This document shows, one piece after another, positions 5,564 through 6,259 of a stretch of 6,259 nt of DNA (its first letter is position 1; every line of letters starts with the position of its first letter). The notes beneath the pieces are model-generated. The model worked only from the letters and a program-made list of their open reading frames with translations, made no database searches and was not told where the DNA came from. A program made the translations under genes and the position numbers. This DNA is from Gemmatimonas phototrophica (GTDB lineage: Bacteria > Gemmatimonadota > Gemmatimonadetes > Gemmatimonadales > Gemmatimonadaceae): positions 1-6,259 of the forward strand of contig CAMBRJ010000188.1 of assembly GCA_945870175.1 (NCBI GenBank), in the 5' to 3' direction.

Positions 5564-6223
5564 TTACCGATTCAAGGCCGTGCGCAACAGCATGCGCGCA
5601 CGGTGCAACTGCGCCTTGCTGCCGCCCGGCGTGATGCCGAGCTGCTCGCCGATCTCTTCGTGCGTAAAGCCTTCCACGTCATGCAACACGAACACGCGTC
5701 GCGCGCCCGGTGGCAGTCCGGCGATGGCGGCATCGAGGTCGAGTCGCTCGCCGACGCACACCGTACGGGTGGGCGCCTCGCGGACGGCGTCGTCATCGAC
5801 GGCGGTGCGCGCATCATGAACGCCAGCCCGCTTTCGCCGCGACAAGACGACATTGACCGCGACCCGATGCAGCCACGTGCTGAACGTCGACTCGCCACGG
5901 AAGCCCGGTAGCTTCTGCCACACCCGCACGAACACGTCTTGCGTGACTTCCTCGGCCAGCTGCCGGTCGACGAGCATGCGCGTACAGATCGCGTATACGC
6001 GGTCGACATGCGCTCGATAGAGCCGTTCGAACCCGCGCCGGTCACCCGAGGCCGCGGCCGCGACGTCGGCATCCAGCCCGCCCTCCAGTCCGGCATCCAG
6101 CCGGCCGTCCGCCGCGCCGCCACCGCCCGTTTCGGTTACAGCAGCGACCGGGCCCGGCGATGAGGCCGGGACGGAAGGCTGACGCGAGGCGAACGCAGGG
6201 GTGGTCACACGCAGGGCGAGCAA
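5564..6223 (-). CDS. ECF-type RNA polymerase sigma factor
   Basis: This is a 219-residue protein from a TTG start. Region 2 covers about residues 62-132: FERLYRAHVDRVYAIC, then EEVTQDVFVRVWQKLPGFRGESTFSTWLHRVAVNV, giving core-polymerase binding and -10 recognition. Region 4 covers about 161-219: IAGLPPGARRVFVLHDVEGFTHEEIGEQLGITPGGSKAQLHRAR, the helix-turn-helix for the -35 element. Regions 1.2 and 3 are absent, as in all ECF sigmas. TTG at 6223 is chosen because GGAG (6229-6232) sits five bases before it and an in-frame TGA lies further upstream. The only later in-frame candidate is GTG at 6208, without a ribosome binding site. Residues 1-50 form an unusual Ala/Gly/Pro-rich tail ahead of the sigma fold. 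The anti-sigma gene follows immediately, so activity is probably controlled by sequestration, and ECF operons commonly autoregulate. Subgroup and regulon cannot be assigned. Confidence 0.92.
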   Translation of the reverse strand: MLALRVTTPAFASRQPSVPASSPGPVAAVTETGGGGAADGRLDAGLEGGLDADVAAAASGDRRGFERLYRAHVDRVYAICTRMLVDRQLAEEVTQDVFVRVWQKLPGFRGESTFSTWLHRVAVNVVLSRRKRAGVHDARTAVDDDAVREAPTRTVCVGERLDLDAAIAGLPPGARRVFVLHDVEGFTHEEIGEQLGITPGGSKAQLHRARMLLRTALNR

Positions 6224-6228
6224 TGGGG

Positions 6229-6232
6229 CTCC
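6229..6232 (-). promoter_or_regulatory. Shine-Dalgarno GGAG for the TTG-initiated sigma gene
   Basis: GGAG on the minus strand is followed by CCCCA and then TTG (6223). It decides the start, because neither the GTG at 6208 nor any ATG in the first 60 codons has a comparable site. Confidence 0.5.
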
Positions 6233-6239
6233 GGTAGCT

Positions 6240-6259
6240 GGTCACCCCATTGGATGACC
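6240..6259 (-). promoter_or_regulatory. Stem-loop upstream of the sigma factor gene
   Basis: Read on the minus strand, GGTCATCC and GGGTGACC flank an AATG loop and pair over eight positions, one of them G-U in RNA. In DNA the same stretch is an inverted repeat with one mismatch. It ends seven bases before the GGAG, so it may be a 5'-leader hairpin or an operator half-buried in the promoter. The window ends at its outer edge, so the repeat may extend. A two-codon ORF (ATG GGG TGA, 6250-6242) is contained in it. Function is inferred only. Confidence 0.35.

Overview
The window looks like chromosomal DNA from a high-GC, Gram-negative, free-living bacterium, most likely a member of Gemmatimonadota. 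This assignment rests on family resemblance only: a plug-domain protein without a barrel, an ECF sigma factor with a TPGGSKAQL recognition helix, a zinc-finger anti-sigma factor with a long periplasmic tail, and two exported DUF4097-type repeat proteins. No rRNA, tRNA, CRISPR array or insertion sequence is visible.

Layout. Positions 2-2032 (+) hold the 3' part of a large envelope protein with carboxypeptidase-regulatory-like repeats and a C-terminal TonB-receptor plug domain but no beta-barrel. Its 5' end lies outside the window. After a 134-base gap, positions 2167-2825 (+) hold a compact type II toxin-antitoxin pair (Phd/YefM-type antitoxin, PIN/VapC-type toxin). It is preceded by a 20-bp near-perfect palindrome that is a strong candidate for its autoregulatory operator. 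A convergent gap of only 21 bases follows.

From 6223 down to 2847 on the minus strand there is a four-gene operon in the order ECF sigma factor, transmembrane anti-sigma factor, DUF4097-like solenoid with SGD turns, DUF4097-like solenoid with TVNG turns. Gene spacings are 7 bases, 14 bases, and (if an internal stop is ignored) an ATGA overlap. The layout suggests an envelope-stress or envelope-remodelling circuit: the anti-sigma factor would hold the sigma factor at the inner membrane and sense periplasmic state, and the two exported beta-solenoid proteins would be co-expressed effectors or sensors. The function of DUF4097 proteins is not established, so this role is inference.

The most notable anomaly is in the third gene of the operon. 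Its frame carries an amber TAG at 3905-3907, yet the same frame continues for 47 family-like codons containing a further solenoid turn. It then stops at a TGA that overlaps an ATG in frame with the fourth gene. This is either a recent nonsense mutation, a sequence error or a readthrough site. Secondary points are a 12-bp tandem duplication at that same junction and a stem-loop just upstream of the sigma factor gene, which has a TTG start.
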